37,353 bases of DNA from an uncultured Bacteroidales bacterium (GCA_946409645.1 CAMJXE010000021.1:1-37353); one strand, 5' to 3'. Shown: positions 6,189 through 13,843, counted from the first letter of the stretch. Notes: generated by a model from the sequence alone, not told the origin. Numbers and translations are program-made.

Positions 6189-7859
6189 ATGAAAACGATC
6201 CTTTTTTCCGCCATCGCCATGGCACTCTTTTTTGGTTTCTATTGGCTGACGTTGCGCCGTAGCAATCTGTTTCGTTTGCGTCGGTTCTACCTCGTGGGCA
6301 CATTGGCGCTTTCGTTGGTGCTGCCGTTTGTCTCTATCGAGATGCCGAGCCGCGTGGCCGCTGTTGTAAAATCAACAACAACTGGGACAACGTTGACAAC
6401 AGGGGCGGGTCAATCAACGACAACTGGGACAACTTTGACAACAGGGGTGGTTGAATCAACGACAACTGGGACAACTTTGACAACAGGAGCGGCTGAATCA
6501 ACGACAGTTGGGACAACTTTGACAACAGGGGCGACAAAAAAGTTGTCTTTTAAAGATATTGTATGTTATGGATATGTTCTCGGTTGCGGGGTGGCCTTTA
6601 TCCTGCTGGTTGTCAAGCTATTTAAGACGTTTAGATATTATCAGCGCAGTGAGCTGTCGGATGAGCTTTCGACGGGCGACATGTGTGTGCGGGTGTTGGG
6701 CGAGCCCGACGGTAACCTTCCGTTCTCGTTCCTGCGTTCGGTGTTCGTGAATCCGGAAGTGTTCACAGATAGCGAGTTGCAGCAGGTGTTGCGTCACGAG
6801 CGGACGCACATCCGCCAGCGTCACACGTGGGATCTGCTCTTCACGGAGGCGGTGCGGGTGATGCAATGGTTCAATCCCGTCGTTTACTTGTACGCCAAGG
6901 AGTTGAGCAGCGTCCACGAGTATTTGGCCGATGAGGCGGTGCTCTCGTGCGGAACCTCGCGCCGCGACTACCTGGAACTGCTGTACAAGCAGTTGTGCGT
7001 GGGCAAGTTCGTGCCCGTGGGCAACAGTTTCCGTCATTTGCTGACCAAGATGCGGATTCAGATGATGAATCAGCCGGTAAAACGCAGGGTGTCAGCATGG
7101 TGGTTGCTCGCGCTCGTTCCCATCATCGCCGGACTCTTGTTGGTGAACTGTCATCCGAAAACAGAGACGATTGCTGAGGAAGAGGCGTTTGAGGAAGTTA
7201 TCGACGAGCCCGTTTGCATGGATCCCGATACGATGCCGCAGTTTCCGGGTGGCATCCAGCAGTATGTCAATAACCTCATCGGTAGCATGAAGTATCCTGA
7301 ATTGGCCAAGAAGTACAAATTGTCAGGAGTTCTTTCGGTATGTTTTATTGTGGAGAAGGATGGACGTGTTCTTTTCACGGAGTTGGATACGGCTCATGTC
7401 AAATGGGGTGATGTTTGTGGCAAGAAGGGAGAGATGGTGCTTACGGCTCCTTTCGAAGGTCGTAAGGACAGCAATGACGGTTTGGCTGTCGCGCATCTTG
7501 ATCTCGGAGAGGATGCCCCCGAAGATAAAGAATCTCGGAAAGAGATTGTGTGGAAAGTGATGGATGACAATATGGCGGAAATAAATCGAGCATTTCGAGC
7601 TGCACCCGCCTGCAAGCCAGCCATGAAGGATGGGGAACCTGTGCGTTGTAAGTTGCGTCTACCGGTGGGATTCACCACGGAGGAGCATGCCGTTAACAAA
7701 CTAGTAATGCTTCAAGACATCGCCGTTTCTCCAACTGCAAAGCCGTCAAAAGATCGTTACGTTACTGGCATAGTCGCACTCGATGAGCAGCTTGGGCCTG
7801 ATTTTATAGACATTCCTTGGGTCGGCTACACCTCTGCTGGCGAGTCGGTGGAAAAATAG
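6189..7859 (+). CDS. M56/BlaR1-type membrane metallopeptidase with TonB-like domain
   Basis: Membrane sensor-protease of 556 aa, partner of the upstream BlaI. Membrane segments are visible at about 5-22, 33-50, 123-143 and 302-320. The peptidase zinc motif HERTH is at 203-207, with HEYLADE at 243-249 supplying the downstream acidic ligand. The part after the last segment begins with a lipobox-like LLLVNC and carries a TonB C-terminal-like region (MPQFPGG at 349-355, LSGVLSVCFIVEKDGRV, and GEPVRCKLRLPVGF) instead of a penicillin-sensing domain. A 14-residue Thr/Gly repeat occurs four times at 62-117 between membrane segments 2 and 3. Ligand is unknown. I infer that it relieves BlaI repression by proteolysis, as in characterised BlaR1 systems. 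Confidence 0.88.
   Translation: MKTILFSAIAMALFFGFYWLTLRRSNLFRLRRFYLVGTLALSLVLPFVSIEMPSRVAAVVKSTTTGTTLTTGAGQSTTTGTTLTTGVVESTTTGTTLTTGAAESTTVGTTLTTGATKKLSFKDIVCYGYVLGCGVAFILLVVKLFKTFRYYQRSELSDELSTGDMCVRVLGEPDGNLPFSFLRSVFVNPEVFTDSELQQVLRHERTHIRQRHTWDLLFTEAVRVMQWFNPVVYLYAKELSSVHEYLADEAVLSCGTSRRDYLELLYKQLCVGKFVPVGNSFRHLLTKMRIQMMNQPVKRRVSAWWLLALVPIIAGLLLVNCHPKTETIAEEEAFEEVIDEPVCMDPDTMPQFPGGIQQYVNNLIGSMKYPELAKKYKLSGVLSVCFIVEKDGRVLFTELDTAHVKWGDVCGKKGEMVLTAPFEGRKDSNDGLAVAHLDLGEDAPEDKESRKEIVWKVMDDNMAEINRAFRAAPACKPAMKDGEPVRCKLRLPVGFTTEEHAVNKLVMLQDIAVSPTAKPSKDRYVTGIVALDEQLGPDFIDIPWVGYTSAGESVEK
6372..6539 (+). repeat. four 42-bp tandem repeats inside the blaR1-like gene
   Basis: Four near-identical 42-bp units encode STTTGTTLTTG plus three variable residues (AGQ, VVE, AAE, ATK). 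The unit is a multiple of three, so copy-number change keeps the frame. It lies in the loop between membrane segments 2 and 3. Confidence 0.95.
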
Positions 7860-7883
7860 TTAGCAGTTAGTAGTTAGCAGTTG
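7857..7883 (+). repeat. 27-bp low-complexity repeat at the blaR1 stop
   Basis: TTAGCAGTTAG-type units. The 27 bases start with the TAG stop codon itself and are identical to 25108-25134, downstream of kdsC and upstream of the DjlA gene. Confidence 0.8.
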
Positions 7884-7955
7884 CTGTTTTAACATCTTAT
7901 TAAAAGTGATGTTGTTATGGATAATTATGAAATGCAATCTTAATTGCAATAAGTA

Positions 7956-8297
7956 ATGAAAAACTACCTCATTATCATCGTTTTCTTAGGAAGTGTGCTG
8001 GCCGGCATCGGTCAGCCAAGCGGGAGCGGTGCGAACGGGACTTCTGTTCAAAAGCACCCCTTCCGCTTTCACTGTTACACCTCGCACATCTATGTGGATG
8101 CCTTCCTGAACGACAGTCTGCCTGTCAGGTTGGTTTACGACTTCGCGGCCCCTTTCGTGTGGTTGGACAGTACGTTTGTAGATAACCACTACGGCAAGGA
8201 CGTCATCGGCTATTTCGGTTTCGGGCTGCTGCAACGTATGGGCGAGGTGGTGATCGATTTCCCGAATCAGGTGGTGTATTTTAAACCTCGGGCATGA
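7956..8297 (+). CDS. small secreted protein, possible truncated aspartyl-protease-like remnant
   Basis: Predicted exported protein of 113 aa with signal peptide MKNYLIIIVFLGSVLAGIG. The mature part reads YVDAFLNDSLPVRLVYDFAA, then WLDSTFV, and later IGYFGFGLLQRMGEVVIDFP. This spacing recalls retropepsin-like proteins of Bacteroidota, where a DTGA active site precedes an IGxxLL motif and an IDF strand. Here the active-site position reads DFAA, so the catalytic Asp-Thr/Ser-Gly is absent, and the intervening part seems deleted. The 140 bases after the stop contain short protein-like stretches in other frames (TKKWQSVRGMLGEAPIVGEG, then VMLKNSVNKTVESR), which suggests a longer gene decayed by a stop and frameshift. 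Not a firm identification. Confidence 0.4.
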   Translation: MKNYLIIIVFLGSVLAGIGQPSGSGANGTSVQKHPFRFHCYTSHIYVDAFLNDSLPVRLVYDFAAPFVWLDSTFVDNHYGKDVIGYFGFGLLQRMGEVVIDFPNQVVYFKPRA

Positions 8298-8439
8298 ACA
8301 AAGAAGTGGCAATCGGTTCGTGGGATGCTTGGCGAAGCACCTATCGTGGGCGAGGGTCATCTTTAAAGCGGTTATGCTGAAGAATTCGGTGAACAAAACG
8401 GTGGAAAGCCGTTAGGGTTGTCGGTTTTATCTGTCGATA

Positions 8440-8778
8440 TTAAAGGATTGTGGCCACCTTGTTCAGAAGGGGTGGTTCGCGTCGGGAGCGCTGCTGCTCT
8501 TCCACTTCGCGCTGGGCAATGACAAGGCAGTCGTGTTCGTAGCCGTATTGCAGGCGCATCCAGAAATCGTAAGGAATGCCCAACTCCTTCTCCAGTGCCA
8601 TCGCCACTGCGGTGGTGAAACTGCGCTTGCCCTTGATAAGCTCGTTCAGATGGCTGGGTTGGATGCCTATTGCTTTGGCCAGCTCTTTCTGTTTGATGCC
8701 GCGCTCTTTCAGCTCCTCGGCAAGTGTTTCTCCGGGATGCACCGCCCGGAAAGCTGTGATTCTGTTATCGTTGTCCAT
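8440..8778 (-). CDS. higA: HigA family antitoxin
   Basis: Antitoxin and autorepressor of 112 aa. It shows the HigA pattern: HPGETLAEELKERGIKQKEL, then AKAIGIQPSHLNELIKGKR (XRE helix-turn-helix, about residues 28-60) and AMALEKELGIPYDFWMRLQ. The ATG at 8778 is chosen because family members usually start about ten residues before the HPGE motif; it overlaps the end of higB by 14 bases. ATG 8790 and TTG 8793 are alternatives. It follows higB on the minus strand, the toxin-first order typical of hig loci. Confidence 0.88.
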   Translation of the reverse strand: MDNDNRITAFRAVHPGETLAEELKERGIKQKELAKAIGIQPSHLNELIKGKRSFTTAVAMALEKELGIPYDFWMRLQYGYEHDCLVIAQREVEEQQRSRREPPLLNKVATIL

Positions 8779-9079
8779 AGTGTGATTCATCAAGTTCTAT
8801 GACGGTTATTCTTATTCCATTTTCCAATTCCTGAAACAAAAGCCGTTCTACTCTTCCATTCATCACTCTCACTGAGCTCAATCCAATTTTCCTGAGCTGC
8901 TCGTAATGCAGATAGCTCAACTGTTTCAAGTCGCTGCACTTGGCAACACCCTGCAAATCGTTAAACACACGGTCTAAAGCCCATAAGAATTTTTTGTCTC
9001 GGGTGTATTTTTTGTACCTTTTGCTATTATGAGTCGTTATAAGTTTTTCTAATTCAACATCTTCAAATGATACGTTCAT
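8765..9079 (-). CDS. higB: HigB/RelE-like mRNA interferase toxin
   Basis: Toxin of 104 aa expected to cleave mRNA on the ribosome. The RelE/HigB pattern is visible in KKYTRDKKFLWALDRVFNDL, LKQLSYLHYEQLRK and the C-terminal beta hairpin ERLLFQELENGIRITVIELD followed by HYG. The start at 9079 (MNVSFEDVELEKL) is preferred to 9106 because the -7 element at 9094-9102 lies upstream of it, which excludes the longer form. It overlaps higA. Confidence 0.85.
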   Translation of the reverse strand: MNVSFEDVELEKLITTHNSKRYKKYTRDKKFLWALDRVFNDLQGVAKCSDLKQLSYLHYEQLRKIGLSSVRVMNGRVERLLFQELENGIRITVIELDESHYGQR

Positions 9080-9093
9080 TGTTCTGTGAGTTT

Positions 9094-9127
9094 GCAAAAA
9101 TAACAAAAATTCCTAATATTGGGAATT
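9094..9127 (-). promoter_or_regulatory. higBA promoter and operator
   Basis: Minus-strand -7 element TATTTTTGC lies at 9094-9102. Immediately upstream is the dyad AATTCC (9108-9113) / GGAATT (9122-9127) with a TAATATTG centre, placed between -7 and -33. This is the expected position for HigA autorepression; binding is inference. A second -7-like TATCTTTGG is at 9160-9168. Confidence 0.6.
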
Positions 9128-9361
9128 TTCTTGTTTTCGTGTGTTTAAATTTTTCACGGCCAAAGATACGAAATCAAGCTGTACAAAAATCGTCTCTTGT
9201 GATTTTGTTATAAGTTACCATTTACGATAGCTTTATTGTAATTAGAGAGATAAAAATAGACAAAGTTGTTATATGGGTTTAGATTGCCTCTTTTCAAAAA
9301 AACACATTTGGAGATTATTTCGGAGAAAATTTAAAAAAAATGGACACAGAATCGCATACAT

Positions 9362-9520
9362 GCCGCCGGACACGCCTACAATGCGGGTCTGCACACCTGA
9401 CGGAGTGCGTGCAAACGCTTGCGGGATGATGTTCCGGCGGCGATATTTGTTGCCGATAATCACGGATTTACGGGCGCGCGCGTTAGGGATTGAAGCGTCG
9501 TCTCCTACGCGCCGGAACGC
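9362..9520. repeat. structured GC-rich intergenic element
   Basis: The 9128-9566 gap is AT-rich except for this GC-rich block. It contains an 11/12-base imperfect inverted repeat GCCGCCGGACA (9362-9372) / TGTTCCGGCGGC (9430-9441), and a later part bounded by GGGCG (9471-9475) and CGCCC around GTTAGGGATTGAAGCG (9482-9497). From memory, GTTAGGGATTGAAGCG-type strings are frequent in Bacteroidota intergenic DNA. Overlapping ORFs on both strands (9273-9566, 9269-9463) look like by-products of this block. Function unknown. Confidence 0.5.
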
Positions 9521-9566
9521 CCAAATAAAATTAAAACCAAAAAATAATCATAAACTAATTATTTAG

Positions 9567-9598
9567 TTGTATAATTAAAAAAATAGTTGTATCTTTGC
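9567..9598 (+). promoter_or_regulatory. receptor promoter matching the blaI promoter
   Basis: TTG (9567-9569) and TATCTTTGC (9590-9598) are 20 bases apart, with TTGTATAATTAAAAAA in the -33 region. It aligns at 32 of 37 bases with the blaI promoter (5661-5697). A dyad TAATTAT/ATAATTA (9557-9563, 9570-9576) surrounds the TTG. It is probably bound by the BlaI repressor (inference). Confidence 0.65.
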
Positions 9599-9633
9599 CG
9601 CGTAATTGATTATGAACTTAAAACCAAAGGATT

Positions 9634-11862
9634 ATGAAAAGAATCATGGTGGCCATCCTCGTGATGGCGGTGGCAGGGAGGGTGTTCGCGCAGCAAAATG
9701 ATACCGTCGCAGTCGCAAAGTCGGACACGATTGCCCCGAAGAAGACAACGGAATTACAAGAAGTTGGCATCACCGCGAAGAAGCCCGTCTATATGACCGA
9801 TGGGGAAAAGACGATGTACAACGTTTCGGAAGACCCTGCGGTTCAGTCGGGTACGGTGGCGGACGCGCTGCAGAACGCGCCGGGCGTGGAGGTCGATGTG
9901 GAGGGCAACATCACCCTGCGCGGAGTCTCATCGGTACAGATATGGCTTAACAATCGACCTGCCAACATGAACGCCGAGGCCCTCAAAATCCTCCTGCAGC
10001 AGATGCCCGCCAGTGACATCGAGAAGATTGAGGTCATCACCAACCCCTCGGCGCGGTACAGTGCGCAGGGTGCGGGCGGCATCATCAACATCGTCACCGT
10101 TTCCGACATCAGGAAAAACAGCTTCCTGAGCTTCGGGGCGAAGGGATCCTCCGCGCCCGAGGCCATTCCCTTCCTCTCCTACGTTTATGCCAACAAAAAG
10201 TTCACCATCAGCACCTATCTGCAATATTGGTATAGCACTTCCCTGCACGACAGACTTTCAGAATCAGCCATTTACGACGATTCGGGAAGGCTTTCTTCCA
10301 CAGATTCCTCGCATTCTATCAGACGGTTTCGAGAAGACCAGACCGGGTTGTTCCTCAACGCCTCTTGGACACCGGATACCACGAACACGGTCTATTTTTA
10401 CGGCGGTTTTTACCCGCAACTGACGCATTATAACGCTGTGGACACCACTTTTTGGACCGAATATCTCTACAATCCGGGAGATTATTCCTATTATAATACG
10501 GTTCGCAACAAATCCGGGATTTTGTCGGGCTACGTGGGGTTGTGGTATGAGCATAAATTCAACAACCAAGGGCATAAGTTGAGTACTTCAGCCATATATG
10601 CGGGGCAGGGCTACCGTTTGAGCGGTGATCTCCAACGCGACTATCTTTCACCAAGGCTTGCGGATCGTGACTGGCTGCAAACAAATGATTACCAGTATTA
10701 TAGGGGAAGTGTGTCAGTCGATTACACAATCCCATATCATCAGAACGGCGAGGTGGAGACGGGGGTGTCGGGAAGTTATTCTTACAACAAGCAGCTTTTG
10801 ACTACGGACACGTTGGTGGCAGCCGATTTGGGGCGTTACTATGTGAATGACGCAGTGCGTTCGATGAACGCGCGCAATCAGGACGGGGATTTCGACGCAT
10901 ACGTCACCCTGCAGCACCGTTTCGGCGGCTTCACGCTGAAGGGCGGACTGCGTTCCGAGCTGCTGTCGCTGAATTTAGACTATCCCGATTCCCCTGCCGA
11001 TAACGTGCGGAAGCTCTATTGGGAACTTTTCCCGTCGATACACCTGAGCTATCGCACGAAGAACATGCACAACTTCAAGCTGAGTTACACGCGGCGGGTG
11101 AACAATCCGCAGGCCTCCGACCTGACCACCTACCGCAGATACGGGGAGGACAGCTTCAGTACGGGAAACCCCGACTTGCGACAGGCGTTCACCAACTCCG
11201 TGGAGGCGGGCTGGACGAAGTATATCAACAAGTTCGGCAATGTGGGCGTCAATGCGTGGTTCAAGAACACGAAAGACGAGCTCTCCAGCCTTGCGGATGT
11301 CTGCTACGACCCGTTTTTCGGAAGGATGGTTTATTTTTCGCAGCCTATCAACGCAGGCAAAACGCTGAACATGGGCGCGGAGGTGAATGTCAACTACCAG
11401 CTCAAGAGCTTCATGAATATCCGTTTTTACGGTAATGTCTATTACACGAAGTCGGCGTTCCAGTTCCGCGACGAGGATCAGCCCTACGAGACGGAGAATT
11501 TGGGGTACAGTTTCCGGCTGAACTTTTGGGCGAAGTTGTGGAAGGTGTTGGAGGTGAACGCCGCCGCCAACTATCAGTCGCAGAATGTGTTCCTGTTCAC
11601 CACGGTGCGGCCGAGCTACAGCATCGACCTCGGGTTGCGGGCAGAGTTCTGGAAGCGGCGCATCGCGGTGTGGGTCAATGTGGACGACCTCTTCGACTGG
11701 AACCGCAGCGCGACCGTAAACGCCAATCCCTATTATAGTTACAGCGACTCCACGCGTGTGAGCTATCGGGCGCGGACGGTGCGGTTCGGGCTGTCGTTCA
11801 AGTTCGGGAAGATGGAGTTGGAGGGCTCGCAGGCCGGACAGGGGCAGAGAGATCGGCGATAG
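9634..11862 (+). CDS. TonB-dependent outer-membrane receptor, OMP_b-brl_3 type
   Basis: Outer-membrane protein of 742 aa. A signal peptide (MKRIMVAILVMAVAGRVFAQ, 1-20) is followed by a short TonB-box-like region (TTELQEVGITAKKP, 38-51), a plug domain (about 60-160; VADALQNAPGVEVDVEGNIT, LRG, and NPSARYSAQGAGGIINIVT) and a large 22-strand-type barrel of the family whose members are called outer membrane beta-barrel protein. It lacks the N-terminal carboxypeptidase-regulatory-like domain common in larger relatives. The cargo is unknown. No SusD partner is adjacent, so it is not a classical SusCD pair. The promoter similarity to blaI suggests control by the BlaI/M56 system. Confidence 0.85.
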   Translation: MKRIMVAILVMAVAGRVFAQQNDTVAVAKSDTIAPKKTTELQEVGITAKKPVYMTDGEKTMYNVSEDPAVQSGTVADALQNAPGVEVDVEGNITLRGVSSVQIWLNNRPANMNAEALKILLQQMPASDIEKIEVITNPSARYSAQGAGGIINIVTVSDIRKNSFLSFGAKGSSAPEAIPFLSYVYANKKFTISTYLQYWYSTSLHDRLSESAIYDDSGRLSSTDSSHSIRRFREDQTGLFLNASWTPDTTNTVYFYGGFYPQLTHYNAVDTTFWTEYLYNPGDYSYYNTVRNKSGILSGYVGLWYEHKFNNQGHKLSTSAIYAGQGYRLSGDLQRDYLSPRLADRDWLQTNDYQYYRGSVSVDYTIPYHQNGEVETGVSGSYSYNKQLLTTDTLVAADLGRYYVNDAVRSMNARNQDGDFDAYVTLQHRFGGFTLKGGLRSELLSLNLDYPDSPADNVRKLYWELFPSIHLSYRTKNMHNFKLSYTRRVNNPQASDLTTYRRYGEDSFSTGNPDLRQAFTNSVEAGWTKYINKFGNVGVNAWFKNTKDELSSLADVCYDPFFGRMVYFSQPINAGKTLNMGAEVNVNYQLKSFMNIRFYGNVYYTKSAFQFRDEDQPYETENLGYSFRLNFWAKLWKVLEVNAAANYQSQNVFLFTTVRPSYSIDLGLRAEFWKRRIAVWVNVDDLFDWNRSATVNANPYYSYSDSTRVSYRARTVRFGLSFKFGKMELEGSQAGQGQRDRR

Positions 11863-11907
11863 TGTTCTCCGCGGACAGAAAGCATGAGCCGCAATCTTTT
11901 GCATTTC

Positions 11908-11939
11908 TTGTATTATGCTAATAAAAATGCTATCTTTGC
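11908..11939 (+). promoter_or_regulatory. promoter of the 12.0-kb secreted-protein gene
   Basis: TTG at 11908-11910 and TATCTTTGC at 11931-11939 with exactly 20 bases between. It lacks the TTGTATRATTA box seen at 5661 and 9567. It fixes the downstream start to 11954 or later. Confidence 0.6.
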
Positions 11940-12001
11940 GGCGTGCATTTCAAATGTATATCTATAACATGAAGAAGTATAATTATAAATTATTTTCAGT
12001 G

Positions 12002-12769
12002 ATGAATACTATTCGAAAAATCATGCTGTTGATGGCCGTTGTACATCTTGTTCCGAAGTTCGGATATACTCAGCTTGCTATCTCCTTCGACACTCTTGGT
12101 GTTAACCATGTCAGTTTGGAGAAACTCCCGCAGTGCATGGGCGCCCCTTTTGGTTGTATTCTGATGTCTGATGTGGTGATGCAATATTCTTTTACGATCA
12201 CGAACACCACCGATTCAACTCTTACGCTACTTTACGACAGTCTTCGCCTCGGTCAATTACACTATGATGGAGGTCGTTGGCATTCCCACTCTTTCAAACA
12301 CTTTTGGAATCGTCTTGAGACAACTCGTCTGGGGCAAGAGCCGCAAGTTTTCCCGTTTGACACATTGATGTTAACTCCGCATGAAGGGATTTCTTTGACA
12401 ACGAAACTGAATGTTTCCTATTATACGTTGGAAAAAGTCAATTCGGCAGAATATGTTGCTACGGTTGCCCCCACGACTCGGATGTATGTGCAGTTGTCAG
12501 GCTATCCGTTAGCCTTGTCAGGACATTGCCAGCATTTTAAAATAGGAGACAAGGTGGTAAATGTCGATACGTTTGATTGCCGGCAGTTGGGATATCAGGA
12601 CAGACTGGTCCATAATGAGATGCTGCAGGAGTACTTGCGCGAGAACCCGGGTCTTTTCCCGTCCATATTCTCAGAAGGATGTGTGCAGGAGTATTTTCTT
12701 TGCTCGTTGAAATTCGCCAACGAGCACTACGCAAAGCTCTCCGTTCCCGATGCCGTGCTAGTAAGGTGA
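12002..12769 (+). CDS. secreted protein of unknown function
   Basis: Predicted exported protein of 255 aa that I do not recognise. The start at 12002 gives a clear signal peptide (MNTIRKIMLLMAVVHLVPKF, then GYTQ). ATG 11969 is an alternative with a longer basic N-terminus; the in-frame ATG at 11927 lies inside the promoter and is excluded. Residues about 60-150 (VVMQYSFTITNTTDSTLTLL) resemble an immunoglobulin-like beta fold that describes a conserved neck of secreted Bacteroidota proteins, but the match is weak. Five cysteines are present after the signal, so disulfides are possible. It stands alone between the receptor and the CPCC gene, with its own promoter. Confidence 0.6.
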   Translation: MNTIRKIMLLMAVVHLVPKFGYTQLAISFDTLGVNHVSLEKLPQCMGAPFGCILMSDVVMQYSFTITNTTDSTLTLLYDSLRLGQLHYDGGRWHSHSFKHFWNRLETTRLGQEPQVFPFDTLMLTPHEGISLTTKLNVSYYTLEKVNSAEYVATVAPTTRMYVQLSGYPLALSGHCQHFKIGDKVVNVDTFDCRQLGYQDRLVHNEMLQEYLRENPGLFPSIFSEGCVQEYFLCSLKFANEHYAKLSVPDAVLVR

Positions 12770-12865
12770 ATTCCACGTATCGCATGTATTTGTGTGGAGT
12801 AACGGTCCTCGGATCGCTCGTATCTCACGGAATGTTTTCCGCGTGATTCGCGCGATTCGTGGAAT
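12770..12865. repeat. inverted-repeat element downstream of the secreted-protein gene
   Basis: ATTCCACG (12770-12777) and CGTGGAAT (12858-12865) bracket about 80 bases that hold a smaller ACGGAA/TTCCGCGT hairpin. It lies between convergent genes and has no T-run. Possibly an intergenic repeat unit or a bidirectional transcription barrier. Confidence 0.5.
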
Positions 12866-12882
12866 AAAATGACTTCCGCGGA

Positions 12883-13176
12883 TCACATGGAACTCGCGGA
12901 GATATTCCCCTCACCGATGTTGTCCAGCTGCCGTTTCATCGCGCGAATGTTCCAGCTGGCGGGCCGTTTCTTGGCATTGAAGAACGGGAATCCTCGGTCA
13001 ATCCAATGTTGGCGGTAAGTGGAATAGGTGTGCCCTTCGGAGTCGTCGTCGAAGCCGAACTCGAAGCCGCAGCACGGGCAGATCACGTAAGTGGGGCAGC
13101 CATGTTCGTCGCGCGGAGGCTCCGGCAAACGGTCATATCCGCAAACGGGGCAGATATAAGCTTTCTTGTTGTTCAT
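12883..13176 (-). CDS. CPCC-type cysteine-rich zinc protein
   Basis: Small cytoplasmic protein of 97 aa with two zinc-ribbon-like knuckles: CPVC at residues 9-12 and CPCC at 33-36, followed by GFEFGFDDDSEG. This matches the Cys-rich CPCC family, whose members are uncharacterised or occur as immunity-like proteins in polymorphic toxin loci. It starts 22 bases after the AbiE-like toxin gene on the same strand with no clear promoter of its own, so it is probably the third gene of that operon. Whether it contributes to toxin control is inference. Confidence 0.75.
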   Translation of the reverse strand: MNNKKAYICPVCGYDRLPEPPRDEHGCPTYVICPCCGFEFGFDDDSEGHTYSTYRQHWIDRGFPFFNAKKRPASWNIRAMKRQLDNIGEGNISASSM

Positions 13177-13198
13177 TGGGAGGGTGGGTTATAAAGTC

Positions 13199-13843
13199 TC
13201 ACTCATTAAAATGTTGTACCAGAAATTCACGCATCGACTCTGTAGAGACATCATATATCGGACTCATTTGCGAGAAGCCGTTGTCAAAAGGAATCCGGTT
13301 GGTCGAGAGCATTATCATCAAGGACTTGGAAGAGAGTTTATGTCCGGAATATTTCACAGCCGCTTCGATACCGTCACGTAGGGAGTGTCCGGCTTTCACA
13401 ATAGAGTAAATATCATAGTAGTCTCTGTATTTAAGCCTGCGCAGCATCACCTCCAGCTTCATGGCAAGTACAGAAGCGATATCGGCCAAATATATATTTC
13501 CTTGATATTCAATTCTTTGGTTGACAGGGGAATAATTGTTGCTTACAAAAAAAGAGAGTTTCACCCCATTGACCACAAAAGCGACTTGGTCAAAACCGAG
13601 GATGTCACGATGTTGTATTTCGCCAACCTTTTCTTGGATCTCTTTCTCAATCGTAGGCCAGTCCACCTCGGGCTTCTCCGTTTTGGAGATTCGCCACATC
13701 ATAAAATCCAAATCCTCACTCATTCGATGGCCCAGCTGTATGGCTAAAGCCGTACCGCCGCACAGGGTGTAGGGCTTGATACATTCCAGTTGGGACACGT
13801 TGTCGATGATGGCTTCAATGTTCGGGGTTAATCCTTTACGCAT
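13199..13843 (-). CDS. AbiEii-like nucleotidyltransferase toxin
   Basis: Toxin of 214 aa in the DNA-polymerase-beta-type nucleotidyltransferase fold used by AbiEii/MenT systems. The active site is visible as YTLCGGTALAIQLGHRMSED followed by LDF (25-47; GG at 29-30, Asp44 and Asp46 as metal ligands), with the second conserved block KLEVMLRR (128-135) and KYRDYYDI (137-144). Such enzymes block growth by modifying tRNA or other nucleic acids with nucleotides. It overlaps the upstream antitoxin gene by 8 bases, and the CPCC gene follows. Here it pairs with a DUF6922-type antitoxin rather than a classical AbiEi. Confidence 0.85.
   Translation of the reverse strand: MRKGLTPNIEAIIDNVSQLECIKPYTLCGGTALAIQLGHRMSEDLDFMMWRISKTEKPEVDWPTIEKEIQEKVGEIQHRDILGFDQVAFVVNGVKLSFFVSNNYSPVNQRIEYQGNIYLADIASVLAMKLEVMLRRLKYRDYYDIYSIVKAGHSLRDGIEAAVKYSGHKLSSKSLMIMLSTNRIPFDNGFSQMSPIYDVSTESMREFLVQHFNE

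Noticed and set aside
5800..7859. Beta-lactam resistance operon
   Set aside because: BlaI and M56 parts are clear, but there is no beta-lactamase or PBP-type sensor domain; the downstream part is TonB-like.
9273..9566. 97-aa plus-strand and 64-aa minus-strand frames in the 9.3-kb gap
   Set aside because: Both span a GC-rich structured block, have no family-like pattern, and neither has a convincing promoter or start context.
9634..11862. SusC of a polysaccharide utilisation locus
   Set aside because: No SusD follows, the N-terminal regulatory domain is lacking, and the nearest glycoside hydrolase is more than 6 kb away under its own promoter.
10975..11904. 309-aa frame opposite the TonB-dependent receptor
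   Set aside because: Antisense shadow in GC-rich coding DNA; no domain recognised.
13246..13260. TGTAGAGACATC as another GTAGAGACG palindrome copy
   Set aside because: Only one short arm matches, it lies within the AbiEii coding sequence, and there is no inverted partner.
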